A program made the translations under genes and the position numbers. 64,000 nt of DNA. It comes from Pachyseris speciosa. Its lineage: Eukaryota; Cnidaria; Anthozoa; Scleractinia; Pachyseridae. Within the stretch, counting starts at the first letter, position 1. The number at the start of each line of letters is the position of its first letter. The stretch lies in contig JAEMWC010001425.1 in the NCBI GenBank assembly GCA_016490735.1, forward strand, positions 97,501-161,500. The letters run 5' to 3'. Shown piece after piece: positions 23,801-34,445 of this stretch. The notes beneath the pieces were generated by a model. It saw nothing but the letters and a program-made list of their open reading frames with translations, was not told the origin of the DNA and made no database searches.

Positions 23801-25650
23801 GTTGTTAGGTAAGAGAATGCCTTAACAGGTCGGTTCTTGAAGGATTTTCAGCGCTAGCAGTTCAACCGCAAGGATGAAAAGAAAATATAGTTGGTCGTAA
23901 AACCATCGTTTATGACTGAGCTTTGAGACTATTATAGAGAATTGAGAAGCATTTGGTGGAGTTGGGCCCAAAGTTATATACGTTTAGGGTTTTCATCATA
24001 AAGTTCCATTCTTTTGCGTCAAATGCATTTTCGAAATCGACAACAAGATGAATTCCTGGAATTTGGTCTAAGTCTGTGTATTCTATCAAGTCGTTTAAAG
24101 AGTCTGATGTTTTGAACAAAAAAACGCGTTTTAAACGAACCCGGTCTGATCGGTGTGAATTAACTTTGGCAGATAGTTTTCTATTTTCAAAGTTAATACC
24201 TTTGCTTAAGTTTTGTAATCAACATTAAGTAGAAATATATGTATATATGGGTCTCCAGTTTGTTAATTCTATTAAGATGATATCACTTTTTGGAATTAAT
24301 GTTACTCCCCTTCTTTGAGAGACAGAAAGAGAACCCTTCCTAAAGATTGAGCATGTCTTTCCAAAGACGAATCCCTCGAAGTGTCTGTTTTTTATATAAT
24401 ACGCTAGCTCAATGTTCGGACAAAGTTTTCTTGATCATTGTGATTTTTAGGAGCGTAAATATTAACAACAAAAAATAATTCCTCTTCAAATTTGATTTTA
24501 GTGATTATAAGCCTCGCTTGAGCGTCCGAGTGTACATAGGAAAACTGAGCTATTGAATTTGGATTTAGTAGAATACAGATGAGTGAGCTGTACCATGAGA
24601 GATGATTTTGCGGCCACTCCGGCCATTCCGAGGACCACTCCGTTTCATCACTTCCTAATAAGTAAAAATCCCGCGATTTGAACACTATAAAATGTAAACC
24701 AACAAAAAGATGTTCATATCATGTCATTGATAATAATTTGCCGTCTTTCGTACTGTTTTTGTTCAAACTCGTCGCTTTTCCTGGTTAGGGAGGGTGGTTT
24801 TTTGGACACTGAGACTACAGTAGAATTTTCATCTTTCTAGAGAATCAGTGCCTGCACCTTTTGACAAATCCACATTATTCCAGTTAGATAGCCACGCCCT
24901 TTGCTCTAGAACTGCATTCTTAACAGCCAGGCTGAACAATTTGAGACTCGTCAGGTGAACGTTCGCTGAATTTAAAGCGTTCGGGCCTTAAAACATGCCC
25001 GCCAGCTGGTTTTATAATTTTATTATTATGTTTTATTATCATTGTTATTCATCATTGTCATTATCATCATAAGAATTATTATTACTTATTCATTCATTAA
25101 TTCATTTTTTTTTCTCTGCTAGCTCGTTCATTCATTCGTTCATTCATTGGTCCTCATAAGGCTAAGAACAAATTTCTTATTTTCAGACGTTTGGCAAAAA
25201 GTCAACAAAGGACATGTTTGCTTTGGTGCAAAAAATAACAACTATGGTACCTTCAAGATGAACAGAACTGGACGAGTCAGGTCCATGAAGCTCGTCCACA
25301 GAAGTGGATCCATACGCTGCAACCCTCATCACGGTGCTACCTACTGGGGATGCGGCAATTTTGGTAACTATCCAAATAATAATTTGATGACAATTATCAC
25401 AAATGCCGACGGAGAAGCCCTTCTCCCACCCGTTGAAGAATTGCAAAGTAAACATTGCGAAAAACACTTCTACTCTCTGGAGGGCATCGGGCAAAACTCA
25501 ACAGAGCTCGTTTTTGGCAACCTTTCGAGTCCTTTGCCTTTGTTACAAAATCAAGAACTACAAATCTGGTATGGGCAAGACTGGAAGAATTGTGGAGAGA
25601 ATCACAACAGTGGTAGTACTTGTGTCGATGTGTATGCATTGTACACATGA
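20874..25650 (+). CDS. gene C: secreted PAN-EGF protein with lectin-like tail
   Basis: Exons: 20874-20946 (signal peptide MNTTLVVFVLLFSLIPAASC), 21581-21843 (PAN/apple), 22046-22163 (EGF, ending GHNCQTSG), 25187-25650 (tail). Phases 1, 0, 1 agree and the sum is 918 nt, 305 aa, without internal stops. The tail (154 aa) starts DVWQKVNKGHVCFGAKNN and has MKLVHRSGSIRC, YWGCGNF, a FYSLEG strand and ELQIWYGQDWKNC..STCVDVYALYT. I know this as a recurring module of cnidarian secreted proteins but cannot give it a curated family name; lectin-like is inference from its aromatic and Asn/Gly-rich end. The 3-kb last intron kept the start of the family intron (22330-22440) but lost the mucin exon, and carries a SINE and an L1-like fragment. 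Confidence 0.8.
22600..22700 (-). repeat. tRNA-derived SINE fragment
   Basis: On the minus strand: CAGCTCAGTTGGTAGAGC (D arm, box A) followed by GGGTTCAAACCC (T arm, box B) and a CCTGAATTTTTC tail, the same family as 62939-63131. Lies in the last intron of gene C. Confidence 0.6.
23081..23160 (+). repeat. short fragment of the 27795-28275 SINE body
   Basis: GGTTAGACTTTCTAGTCTTC followed by a GGATAAACCTCCG-like word matches the body of the SINE at about 27934-27985. Only this piece is present. Confidence 0.45.
23510..24690 (-). pseudogene. L1-like LINE fragment in intron of gene C
   Basis: Minus-strand pieces: SLICILLNPNSIAQFSYVHS and VVNIYAPKNHNDQENF (endonuclease, 24685-24404), IHLVVDFENAFDAKEWNFMM (RT motif, 24119-23910), and GLLLNKEKPKR (23737-23513). 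The order fits an L1-type ORF2, with long deletions and frame breaks. It is antisense to gene C. Confidence 0.7.
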
Positions 25651-25947
25651 ACAATGCTCTCATCCAGGAGAAACGTAATGCAACGATACATGTGCCATCT
25701 CGATGCAACCAAGTTTTCAGGGTCTCTCCTCTTTCCGTTCCTGGAAGACGGAAAGGGTAGGAATCCTGGAAACTAGGTTGATCCAGAACATAATCAAAGA
25801 TTATTCGCGGATCGTACGTTTAGTTTGCTATTTTACGCAATGTTCTAAAGAAAAATTTAAGTTATTTAAGCAAAGAAGTAAAAAAGATGTGTTAGTTTAA
25901 TTTAAGTGCTTGCGCATAAGGGCTCAAGTTAGATATATTTCGATGTA

Positions 25948-25953
25948 AATAAA
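25948..25953 (+). terminator. candidate polyadenylation signal of gene C
   Basis: AATAAA about 300 bp after the stop of gene C, the first canonical hexamer noticed downstream. Confidence 0.4.
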
Positions 25954-26069
25954 CTTGATAGATTAAAGTCGGAAACCAAAGTACGGTAGTTTGTAAAAAC
26001 TGGCAGTTAGAAATATCACATTTGGGAGCGTCCGTTGCAGTAGTGACATTTCCAAGATAACCTTTAACT

Positions 26070-26473
26070 GACATTGGCTTTTATTACGACCTAATCGTGT
26101 CCGTAGTTCCTTATTTCGTGACTCATTTTTCAATCGCATTGTTCCTTTATGGAACAATATTCCGTTAGATATTCGTGAAACTAAAGCTCTCTCTACCTTT
26201 AAAGACCGTCTATTTAACTACTTCTTCAATAAATTTATCGCTAATTTTGACACTTCTAGAATTCAAACATGGAAAACAGTCTGCCCTCATTGTCGCTCAA
26301 TTAATAGAAAGAACTGTTGTTAATTATTACTTCTTGTTTATGTATGTTTTAGTATAAGTATTTATTTGTGGGGGCTGATCTCGCTGGGACTTCGAGTCCG
26401 TACGTTAGTCCCTCATTTAGTGCCTTTTTTTTTCACTAAATGGAAGTCACTAAATAAATAAATAAATAAATAT
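26070..26473 (+). pseudogene. CR1/L2-like LINE 3' end with (AAAT)n tail
   Basis: The + frame reads RNRVRSSLFRDSFFNRI-like residues, then VPLWNNIPLDIRETKALSTF and KDRLFNYFFNKF, the LINE C-terminus, followed by about 240 bp of 3' UTR and an AAATAAATAAAT tail ending at about 26473. 5'-truncated insertion. Confidence 0.65.
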
Positions 26474-26499
26474 TCATCATACACTAGGAAGAAAATTTC

Positions 26500-26910
26500 T
26501 TCTGTTATAAATACGTATTGTAAGGATTTAAGTGCTAAGGTAATTTTCTCTCCATTCAAACTAAGAAACATTTTTGGTCCTAAAGATTTTCTGTTCCGGA
26601 TTATTTGAAGTCACGTGTTGTGTACCAGTTTAATTGTGCGGGCTGTGGAGCTCGTTATATTGGTGAAACCACTAGGCATTTTCACATGCGTGTAAATGAA
26701 CATCTTTTTCGGGACAAGAATTCTCACATTTTTAAACATCTTATCTGTTCTAAGAATTATCAAGATAATTGTAATGTATCTTGTTTCAAAATCATTGATG
26801 CTGCCAATTCTTTTTATCAACTTAAAATCAAGGAGAGCTTTCATATTGAACAGTTGAAACCCGTACTTAACAAGCAAGTTGAGAATGTTAATTTAGTATT
26901 ACATTTTTAA
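26500..26910 (+). pseudogene. second Penelope-like family: GIY-YIG endonuclease end
   Basis: Frame 26605-26910 (101 aa) reads VVYQFNCAGCGARYIGETTR, HFHMRVNEHLF, HIFKHLICSKNY and LKIKESFHIEQLKPVLNKQV. Same domain as in the 4442-6162 palindrome but clearly divergent, so it is another family. RT is missing upstream. No hammerhead motif was found next to it. Confidence 0.75.
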
Positions 26911-27790
26911 ATTGTATTTACCGTTATTAATCGTTTTGTTTTCTGTGATATTATTCAGTTTCAGTTCATTTGCAACAACAACAACGTTTGACGGATAAAA
27001 AGAACCTACCCGAAGGTAGCAAAGGCTAGTCGAGTCGGGTGGGTCAAAAGGATGTTAAAAACACAGAAGGAAAATAACACAAATTACAAAAATTAATTAA
27101 AAGTAATTCAAGTACAGATACAACTGGATCTTTTAACTAAGAACAAGAAAATAAGATAATTTACAGTAACATGATAATCTGCAATAACAGGAGCTAAATT
27201 TATTATTAGTTAGATTCATTTGTTTTTATGTACGTTTGAATTTATAAGGAAGCTTTGTATCAATAGTTATATATACTGGTTGTCTTGAAATCTTTTAACT
27301 CTGTACTCATTTGGCGGAAGCTTAAAAGCGTTGTTGTGTTTTTTAAGACAGCTGTCACATTTGTGCTTGCTTTCAAGACCATTTGGAGAAAACTAGCAAT
27401 GAGTACTGTTTCTTTGACAGTGTAATGTGCAGTTTCTTAACATGGAGTCAAAAGTGAGTAGTAAAGGTAAATGTCGCTTCATCGAAACATGTAGTTCAAC
27501 TTGTTTTCGTGACACGTTGCAGCAGACAACTGAAGTCAACATGCTGCGCGATACTTACGAAACGTGCAAAGGTACCATGCACTCGACTAGCTTTATTTCC
27601 AGACTAGAAATTCGAGACGAATTCGAAAGCGTGAGCATTGTGATCTGAAGGTCCCTCGTTCGAGCCTGTCGCCGAAGTCAAAGAATTTCTTTCCTTGTTT
27701 CTCGCTTTCTCTAGCCGCGCGGGGCACGGGGTAAGTCATGACCAACACGACGAGAAAAAAAAGAACAAGAAATTCGCGACGAATTCTGAA
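26911..27790. other. no gene recognised
   Basis: AT-rich spacer between the Penelope-like fragment and the SINE. A 73-codon + frame at 27427-27648 has no recognised motif. Confidence 0.3.
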
Positions 27791-27794
27791 AGGG

Positions 27795-28275
27795 GCCGCC
27801 GACCGGTTAGCTCAGTGGTAGAGCACCGGACTAGCGTGCGGGAGGTCGCGGGTTCAAACCCCGGCCGGACCAACACTTAGGGTCTTTAAATAATTGAGGA
27901 GAAAAGTGCTGCCTTTGTAATAACATCTGCAAATGGTTAGACTTTCTAGTCTTCTCGGATAAGGACGATAAACCGTAGGTCCCGTCTCACAACACTTGTA
28001 CCTAATAATCTGTGGGACGTTAAAGAACCCACACACTGTTCGATAAGAGTAGGGGACGTGGTTCCCGGTGTAGTGGTCTATCTCTACCTTTCATCTGTCT
28101 TTGACTTTCACGTGTGGGTTGGGTGGGTGGGTGAGATCAAATATGGACTGATAGCGGCAGCCAGAGGCGCCTTTACAGGCTGACGTCCGATCTCACCCCA
28201 GAGAAGCACTGTAAACTATCCCTGAAAAGCCCCGACGGGGAGAGGATAAGTAAGTTTGTATGTATGTATGTATGG
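27795..28275 (+). repeat. full-length tRNA-derived SINE with (GTAT)n tail
   Basis: Starts with a tRNA-like head (GGTTAGCTCAGTGGTAGAGC box A; GCGGGTTCAAACCCC box B), then about 400 bp of body that recurs inverted at 44250-44730, and ends in TATGTATGTATG. The anticodon stem does not pair, so it is not a functional tRNA gene. Confidence 0.75.
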
Positions 28276-29180
28276 CCATCCGAGCTGGAATAGTATTTAG
28301 ACTAGTATGTTCAATAGGCTTTTAGTAAGCCTGACAGACGATGCGTGACTCGAAAGATGAAGACTTTTAACATTCGGTGACGCGTACCTCGAAGGATTAT
28401 CTAACACACTCGTCAAGAGCGCTGGAATCGTAATCATATGGTCGGCCGCTCGAACCCCAGTAAGGTCGAAGTTTTTCCTTTGAACTCCAGATTTTTTCTG
28501 TTCCTTTTATCTTATTAGGTATTATTATTACCAGCGCTTAAGCACTAAAGCGATTTTACAACGAACTATGTTCATAGCGATTCTATGGGCATTCACTCAC
28601 TCGGATTCGAAACCGTGGCGCGTAACGAATGGCGACACCTGTCAAGGTAGACAAAACACCAAATGATCGGCATTCCGATTTGTTTGACAAATTCAAGGAT
28701 ATTGGGGCTGGATATCAACTGGGACATCGTCCTGTCTCCTGCTCAACAGTTGCTGATGCCTTGCCGCTGATTTCTATGATTTCTTTATTTAATTAAAGTA
28801 TGTTGTAGTATGCAACAAATTCAATAACGTGTAAGTTTAGAAGAAAGCGAAGAATTTTAATGAAGATATGCTTAGCGATTCGGAAAAGAAACGCTCTCAA
28901 AGAGTCTTCAAAGTAATTGGTCTGTTGAAATTCTCCCTCAAAAATATATCTGACGTGTGAGTGGCGCTATCGATGCTGAGCCCTGACATTGTACATTATA
29001 CCCAACGGTCGCTGGTTCGCGCCCGAACCGGCTGCCGATGTTACGGAACCGGAAGTCTGGGGCGAGTGACGGCCACGACGATGAAAAATACCGCGGAAAA
29101 AACGGGTATTAGAACAAGCGGCTCGTCGCCAAAGTGACGGCACAACAAGAAGCGGATGTTGTCTTGATCAACAAAACTAA
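28276..29180. other. no gene recognised; decayed tRNA-like pieces
   Basis: Box-B-like words near 28450 (CGCTCGAACCCC) and 29010 (GCTGGTTCGCGCCC) hint at old SINE heads. No coding sequence supported. Confidence 0.3.
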
Positions 29181-29186
29181 AGATCA

Positions 29187-29320
29187 TTGGGAATATTTCC
29201 AAGCAGATTTAGTACCCAAGGCGTCGAACAAAGATATTCATTAGTAAATCAGAAAAAGAAACTTTCCCTGAAGAGCGATAGACTTGTATCCTTGTCCAAG
29301 CTTCTTCTACTGTCGTCTAA
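29187..29320 (+). promoter_or_regulatory. upstream cassette of gene D, first segment
   Basis: GTACCCAAGGCGT and TCCTTGTCCAAGCTTCTTC match 53080 and 12695. Interrupted by the Harbinger element at 29321 and resumed at 30457. Confidence 0.5.
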
Positions 29321-30456
29321 AGCGGCCTTCACACGACAAACAACTGTTGGCCAACTCGCATTGGCGAACACCAAAAAGTTGGCCAGCTCGTGTGTTCACA
29401 CGTCAAACACACGTCATAACAACACAAGCCAATACTCGCAACTATGGTGTCCGTAGTGCAATGGCACAGACGGAGGGTTGCGGCGTCATACTTGCTACTG
29501 TTTTATATTCTTCGCCGGAGAAAAAACAAAAAACGATGGAAGAATAGAAAGATATGGACTAAACGGTATATTGCCAGAAATCCCCGCCTTTGCGCGTACA
29601 ATACAGTCGTGCAAGAGCTTCGCGCGGAGAATCCAATGGCATTTAAAAATTTTTTGCGGATGAATGAAATTTGCTTTAATGAGCTTTTGGAAATGATAAA
29701 GCCACAGATAGAGAAACAGGACACTAACATGCGTCAGAGTATCCCAGTCGGCGAGAAGTGAGCCCTTACCTTGAGGTATCTTGCGATGAGTTTTTCCTTC
29801 ACGGCTTGCTTTCATGCATATTTGTTATCGAGTTTACGAGCAACATTATGCGATCCTATATGGCCAAACCTGTTCTGTATCTTGCAATACTGTGTCCTGT
29901 TTCATATGTTTACAGTTTGCAATGAATATTAAACATATTTGACGTGTCCAGATAAAATATTTTGGGACCTTTATTCGTTTTTCACAAGCAGTCTGTTTTA
30001 TATAAACACTGTAAACAAGCTGAGCGGACCGTAGAGGAAACAATACATTTGTGCTCTTCCTCGCAATTTTCCCGAATTATTACATCTTTATCTTTACCAA
30101 GTATCAATGGTTCAATGTTTTCGGTATCTTTATAACCATTTGATGATATATCCCACAAGTCTGGGTTGTTATGAATTCATCAATAAACTGAAAAGTCCTG
30201 TCGGACGGTCGGACTATTTCCTCCACCATTTTGTGAAGTGTCTTGCGAATCATGTGAAGAGAGCGCCAATTTTGATTGGTTAAAAGTGAAAAACACACGT
30301 TCACATTCGTTCACACGTCAAATGTGAGTTTGCCAATAGAGGCAAGTTCTATCCGTCGCCAACAGTTTGCCAACATGTTGTTGCGTCGTTCACACGCACC
30401 AGCTTGAGTTTGCCAATGCGAGTTGGCCAACATTTGTTTGTCGTCTGAAGGCCGCT
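29321..30456 (+). mobile_element. PIF/Harbinger transposon, internally deleted
   Basis: Terminal inverted repeats of about 45 bp start AGCGGCCTTCACACGACAAA at 29321 and end as the reverse complement at 30456. The element is flanked by TAA on both sides (29318-29320 and 30457-30459), the 3-bp duplication of Harbinger elements. The + frame 29444-29761 contains an arginine/lysine-rich start, ENPMAFKNFLRMNEICFNEL and QDTNMRQSIP, typical of the N-terminus of Harbinger (HARBI1-like) transposases; the DDE core is missing. Confidence 0.8.
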
Positions 30457-31070
30457 TAAGATCTAGATCTGCTATGTTTAAATCCTCAGGCCCCTCGCCT
30501 TATAACAAGCGCAGATAAACGTCAGCCATCCAAATAACCGGCAAATAAGCCCACACTGACTAGTTCAATGTACAATCCAGGAGAAAAGTCTTGGGGAAAG
30601 TTCTCCACTTTATTTACAGTTTCTTTATGCCAGCAAAAGAAACATCTTCGCCATGATCAAACTTTAACTTAAAATGTTAAGCACGACTTTCCCAAATGTT
30701 CCCTGGTCTTTCACATTGATTTGGAGGCTGCTGGTGGGAGTGCAAAATCCGTTTCATACCCCAAAAATGTCCCTATTAAAAGTCCCTCGAAACAATTTAA
30801 GCTCTACGCTTCTGTTCGGGACGTTACAAGAATACTTCAGTGACAGCAATGCACTGAATTACAATGTTTTCACAAGAGTAAACATATGCCATTTTCTGTC
30901 TGTCTGTCAGTGGCGGCATATAAGAATGTTTTCATCAGTTTACAGAAAAAGTTGTATTCAAAGCGAAAATTTGTTTTACTGCAATAGAAAAACCTAGTAA
31001 GCAATTCATTACAAAAATTAGGAGGCGTTTTGGATAAAATCAACAAAACCTATGATAATATGCAGTGTTC
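30457..31070 (+). promoter_or_regulatory. upstream cassette of gene D, second segment
   Basis: Continues the cassette after the Harbinger insertion (TAAGATCTAGATCTGC, then GAAAAGTCTTGGGG, CTCCACTTTATTTAC, CATATGCCATTTTCTGTC). Homologous to 12725-13260. Confidence 0.55.
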
Positions 31071-31074
31071 GAAT

Positions 31075-31649
31075 TGGTTTAGCGTTGTCTTTACTCTTAT
31101 CGACAAAAATATTCGTTATTATGGTCAAAATGTTGTGGAATCACGAGGCGCAGTCGAGTAAGTCCACAGCAAATTTGACCACTGTGATGACGAATATCGT
31201 TGTCGATAAGAGTATAGACAATGTTTTATTACACCCATTTTGAAATCACTGGTGATCCTTGCAATCTAATTGGCTCTCAACGGTTCAATTTATTCCCAAA
31301 TTGCACCATTTTTTACTCTATATCGCATCCTTTCCGTAACCCATCAAAATGAAAATTAAATAATATTAACCTATCAAATTTCATGGGTAAACAAATATTA
31401 ATATTGACAAAAAAAACTGTGTGATTTGAAAATGGGTGTAATAAAGTGTCATGCAATTTTGGTCTGAAATCAATCACGCGTATGATTTCAGACCAAATTG
31501 CTCTCCACTCAGCTCAATTACCATCATAAACCACATTCTTTGTTTTTTACCGCAATATCAGCGTCAAAGAAAATGTCAATTTCAGAGCGCGAGCTGAAAA
31601 AAGGCATTGCGTGACACGTTGACACGAGCAGCGTTGTCTAGACTCTTAT
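31075..31649. repeat. unclassified repetitive sequence with internal inverted words
   Basis: CTTTACTCTTATCGACAA (31090) is mirrored by TTGTCGATAAGAGTATAGAC (about 31199), and TTTTGGTCTGAAATCA is mirrored by TGATTTCAGACCAAAT at about 31450-31500. Probably an old DNA-transposon derivative; ends not resolved. Confidence 0.4.
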
Positions 31650-32394
31650 GAGCCTCTCTATGGGTATCTCCGAAGAAATCGAAGACACGAAGATCACCGC
31701 GGAAAAAACGAAAATCTCAAGATTGAAGCGAAGATCTGAAATTTGCGTGATCAAATTGAACACTCAGATATAAAACAGTCAAAACTCGTAAACACTACAG
31801 AAAATATCTGTTATTTCTGAATTTTGGCATTTGACCACATTTCACTGCGATTTTGACAACGGTGTCAACAGTGGTTTACAGTCGCTGCCGCGAAACCACA
31901 TAATGCCATTAGTTTCAAGGCTGAAAACGACAAAAATAGTCCACTGATAATGTAATCATTAATAACATTAATGAGCAAATTGCAGTTTTACTCGGAACCC
32001 CTAAAGATGCCAATAATTATAACTTAAGATACGCAAAAGACTTCTCGCAAGTGCGTTATAGCAGCAACTTTGGAAGAAATAGCGTGAGGTACAGGGGCCC
32101 CATCGTATGGAATTTTTAAAATACCCAAAGCAATCAGGGAGTCAACGTCTTAAACATGCCTCAAGAATATTGGACAAAATACAATTCGAGAAAGAGGCTT
32201 GTTTAATTAAGACTTTGTGTTTAGATTGTCTTTCGTTTTTTGGTTAGCTTCGTCTCAAAATTTTATTATCATTTGAAATTTTTTAACATTTTAAGATTAT
32301 AAATTTTGCTAAGTATTTTTACGTAGTTAGGATTTTATGGCAGGTCCACACTAGCCCTCGGGTTGCCTCTGACCGACCTGCCTTATCAAAAAGA

Positions 32395-32425
<31 letters not shown>

Positions 32426-33492
32426 TGTATGTATGTATGTATGACGTCAATGAGAACCCACTAACCAATGGATTCGATTTCATTCGTATCATGTGACCTC
32501 ATGTTGGTCGTGTCGCTTATCTTTAACCTCGCCGTCTGCAGAATACAATTTATTCATGGCAGAATCCGACTCCTGTCCAAGTCCTGTTTCAAAAGGGAGT
32601 CGTCCTCGCAGTCAAGCCGAGATACGATATGTTTGCTCCAGATGACATCGCAAGAGCAAATTTCTATATTACTATGATGGGATCAGATGTATTTCATAAC
32701 CCCCATGAGACCAAAATGAATGTACTGTGGTACTCCTTTCCCTGAGACGACAGATGAACAATTTCGCTGCTTTGTGTCCTTTGTGGCCGTAGGATCCGGA
32801 AGAGTATTAAGAAAGGAATCCTGTTTCCTTTGAGTGACAATTACATAACCACTCGAGACAATAATGATATTATACACTTAACAGACACGTGCTACTCACG
32901 ACTACTGAACTCTATAAACCCCCAAACCCCAACCGCTTGTGCAGTTGCAGCGTTTGTAGAATCTGAAAACCAAGAACAGAATGACCAGCTGCAAACAAAG
33001 TCCCCTGTTAAAAGCGAGCATGTGGAATATATTGACGTTGAAGCAACTGAAATTCGAAGCCGCAGAGAAAGAGGCATTAGAAAAAGGAGAAATGAGGACA
33101 TGGTGTACTACTAACATGACTAAAAAGGTGACAAAGGTGGGAGGGTAGAATAACCTTCATTTCAAGTCAACAGGTTAGTTGTGTATGTTAAAGCTACGAG
33201 CTTGTGGGATCGCATAAAGAAAACCCAGTCTTCAAATGTCGTAAATGGAAGAACGTCGCCAAAGAATCCAACAGTCCTTTATTGTTTCAATAACTGTTTA
33301 TATTGCTTCTCGTGAATTTAAACAGTGAATTATGCAATTTGCTATTGAAGTGAAATATTTATCAACTATGAATAACACTGAATAAACGTTTAAACCATTT
33401 GAATCCGAAAAACGAAGATCTTCCTAAAAAAACGAAGATTTGCAAAAAAATCTCGAAGAAAATGAAGACCGTGGGTACCCGTAGAGAGGCTC
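31650..33492. mobile_element. 1.84-kb TIR element with CGAAGAT subterminal repeats
   Basis: GAGCCTCTCTATGGGTA at 31650 is mirrored by TACCCGTAGAGAGGCTC ending 33492; flanks share TCTTAT (31644-31649 and 33493-33498). Both ends carry several CGAAGAT/CGAAGAA words. Interior + frames (32468-32677 and 32830-33114) have no recognised domain; the second encodes a charged, Glu/Arg-rich protein end. A LINE 3' end is nested at 31975-32443. It splits the upstream cassette of gene D. Confidence 0.6.
31975..32443 (+). pseudogene. nested LINE 3' end with (TATG)n tail
   Basis: The + strand reads NYNLRYAKDFSQVRYSSNFG, then NSVRYRGPIVWNF, the C-terminal motif of a CR1/L2-type ORF, then a 3' UTR (GCAGGTCCACACTAGCCCTC) and a TATG microsatellite at about 32397-32442. 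Confidence 0.6.
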
Positions 33493-33549
33493 TCTTATCG
33501 ACATTAGCCAATAAGATGTTAGTCTAGGGAGTTACTACAACACATTAAA

Positions 33550-33970
33550 CGGTTAAGAAAGAAGTTTTGTTTTCTCACGCTGTGTTTATTTGTAGAAGGA
33601 CGTGGTTAAAACTCGTTCTAATTTAAAATATTAATCTAAACTAGTTTCTAACGAAGGCATCAGTTTTCCTCTGCGTATCAACAGAATTTATAACATACTA
33701 TCTGAGCGATTCGTTCTTCTGATTCGAAAACGTATCGTTATCACCTCTAGTGGTTTGGAAAGCGTCCCACGTTTTCAAACGAAATAGAAAGACTTACCTT
33801 TTCAGTCCTCTTGCTTTCCCCCATTCGGCTATGGTTGGTTAGATCATAAAACGTTTTTTCTTCCCGATATCATCTAACTTGAAGACAGAGACAACCAGGT
33901 GCGCTTATAAGACTCGATGACGTTAATATTTCTGTTATTCCTGTGAGCCAAATGTTAATTAACAGCTGCT
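33550..33970 (+). promoter_or_regulatory. upstream cassette of gene D, third segment
   Basis: CACGCTGTGTTTATTTGTAG, AAGGCATCAGTTTTCCTCTG, GCGTATCAACAGAATTTATA and the ATAGAAAGAC word follow in the family order. Confidence 0.55.
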
Positions 33971-34247
33971 GTGCTTTATTACCCATCATTTTAAGAGGCC
34001 TTCCAAGGGGTGGTCTGGTGTCGCCTTGTCGCTCGTTTTCGACTCCGTCTGCCGCCTGTTTGGTTAGGGACAAATGTCACCGTCGCACAGAAAACAAGGA
34101 GGAATGAAAAGTGAATTGTCCGTTTCACATACTGTCGTGATTTTTCTGCCAATTTCTGTCGGTTGTCGGTGCTTTGGGAGAAGATTGTAGCCTGTTTACG
34201 GAGCCATGTCGCTTGTCGCCGGCTTCTCCCCCTTAGAGGCCCTCTTT

Positions 34248-34330
34248 TAAGGACGAACGCAGCTGGGCTAGGGAACTTTCATTGGTTCAACTTTAATTAC
34301 ACAACGGGGTTTACATTTACAATCCTAAAT
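34248..34330 (+). promoter_or_regulatory. conserved proximal promoter block, gene D
   Basis: AAGGACGAACGCAGCTGGGC, ATTGG at 34281-34285 (165 bp before the ATG) and TTTAATTACACAACGGGG. An insertion of about 250 bp (34000-34245) separates it from the distal cassette. Confidence 0.6.
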
Positions 34331-34445
34331 ATTGATGTTAAACGACTTAAACAGACGCTGCATGAATATTGGCCACAAAACAAGTGTTTCGCAAGGGTCT
34401 TCACGATTCTCCCAACAAGCAGAATAACTCATTTGCCAGTTCCCG

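Noticed and set aside
27795..27875. Functional tRNA gene
   Set aside because: Box A and box B are good but the anticodon and acceptor stems do not pair, and a 400-bp body with simple-repeat tail follows, so it is a SINE.
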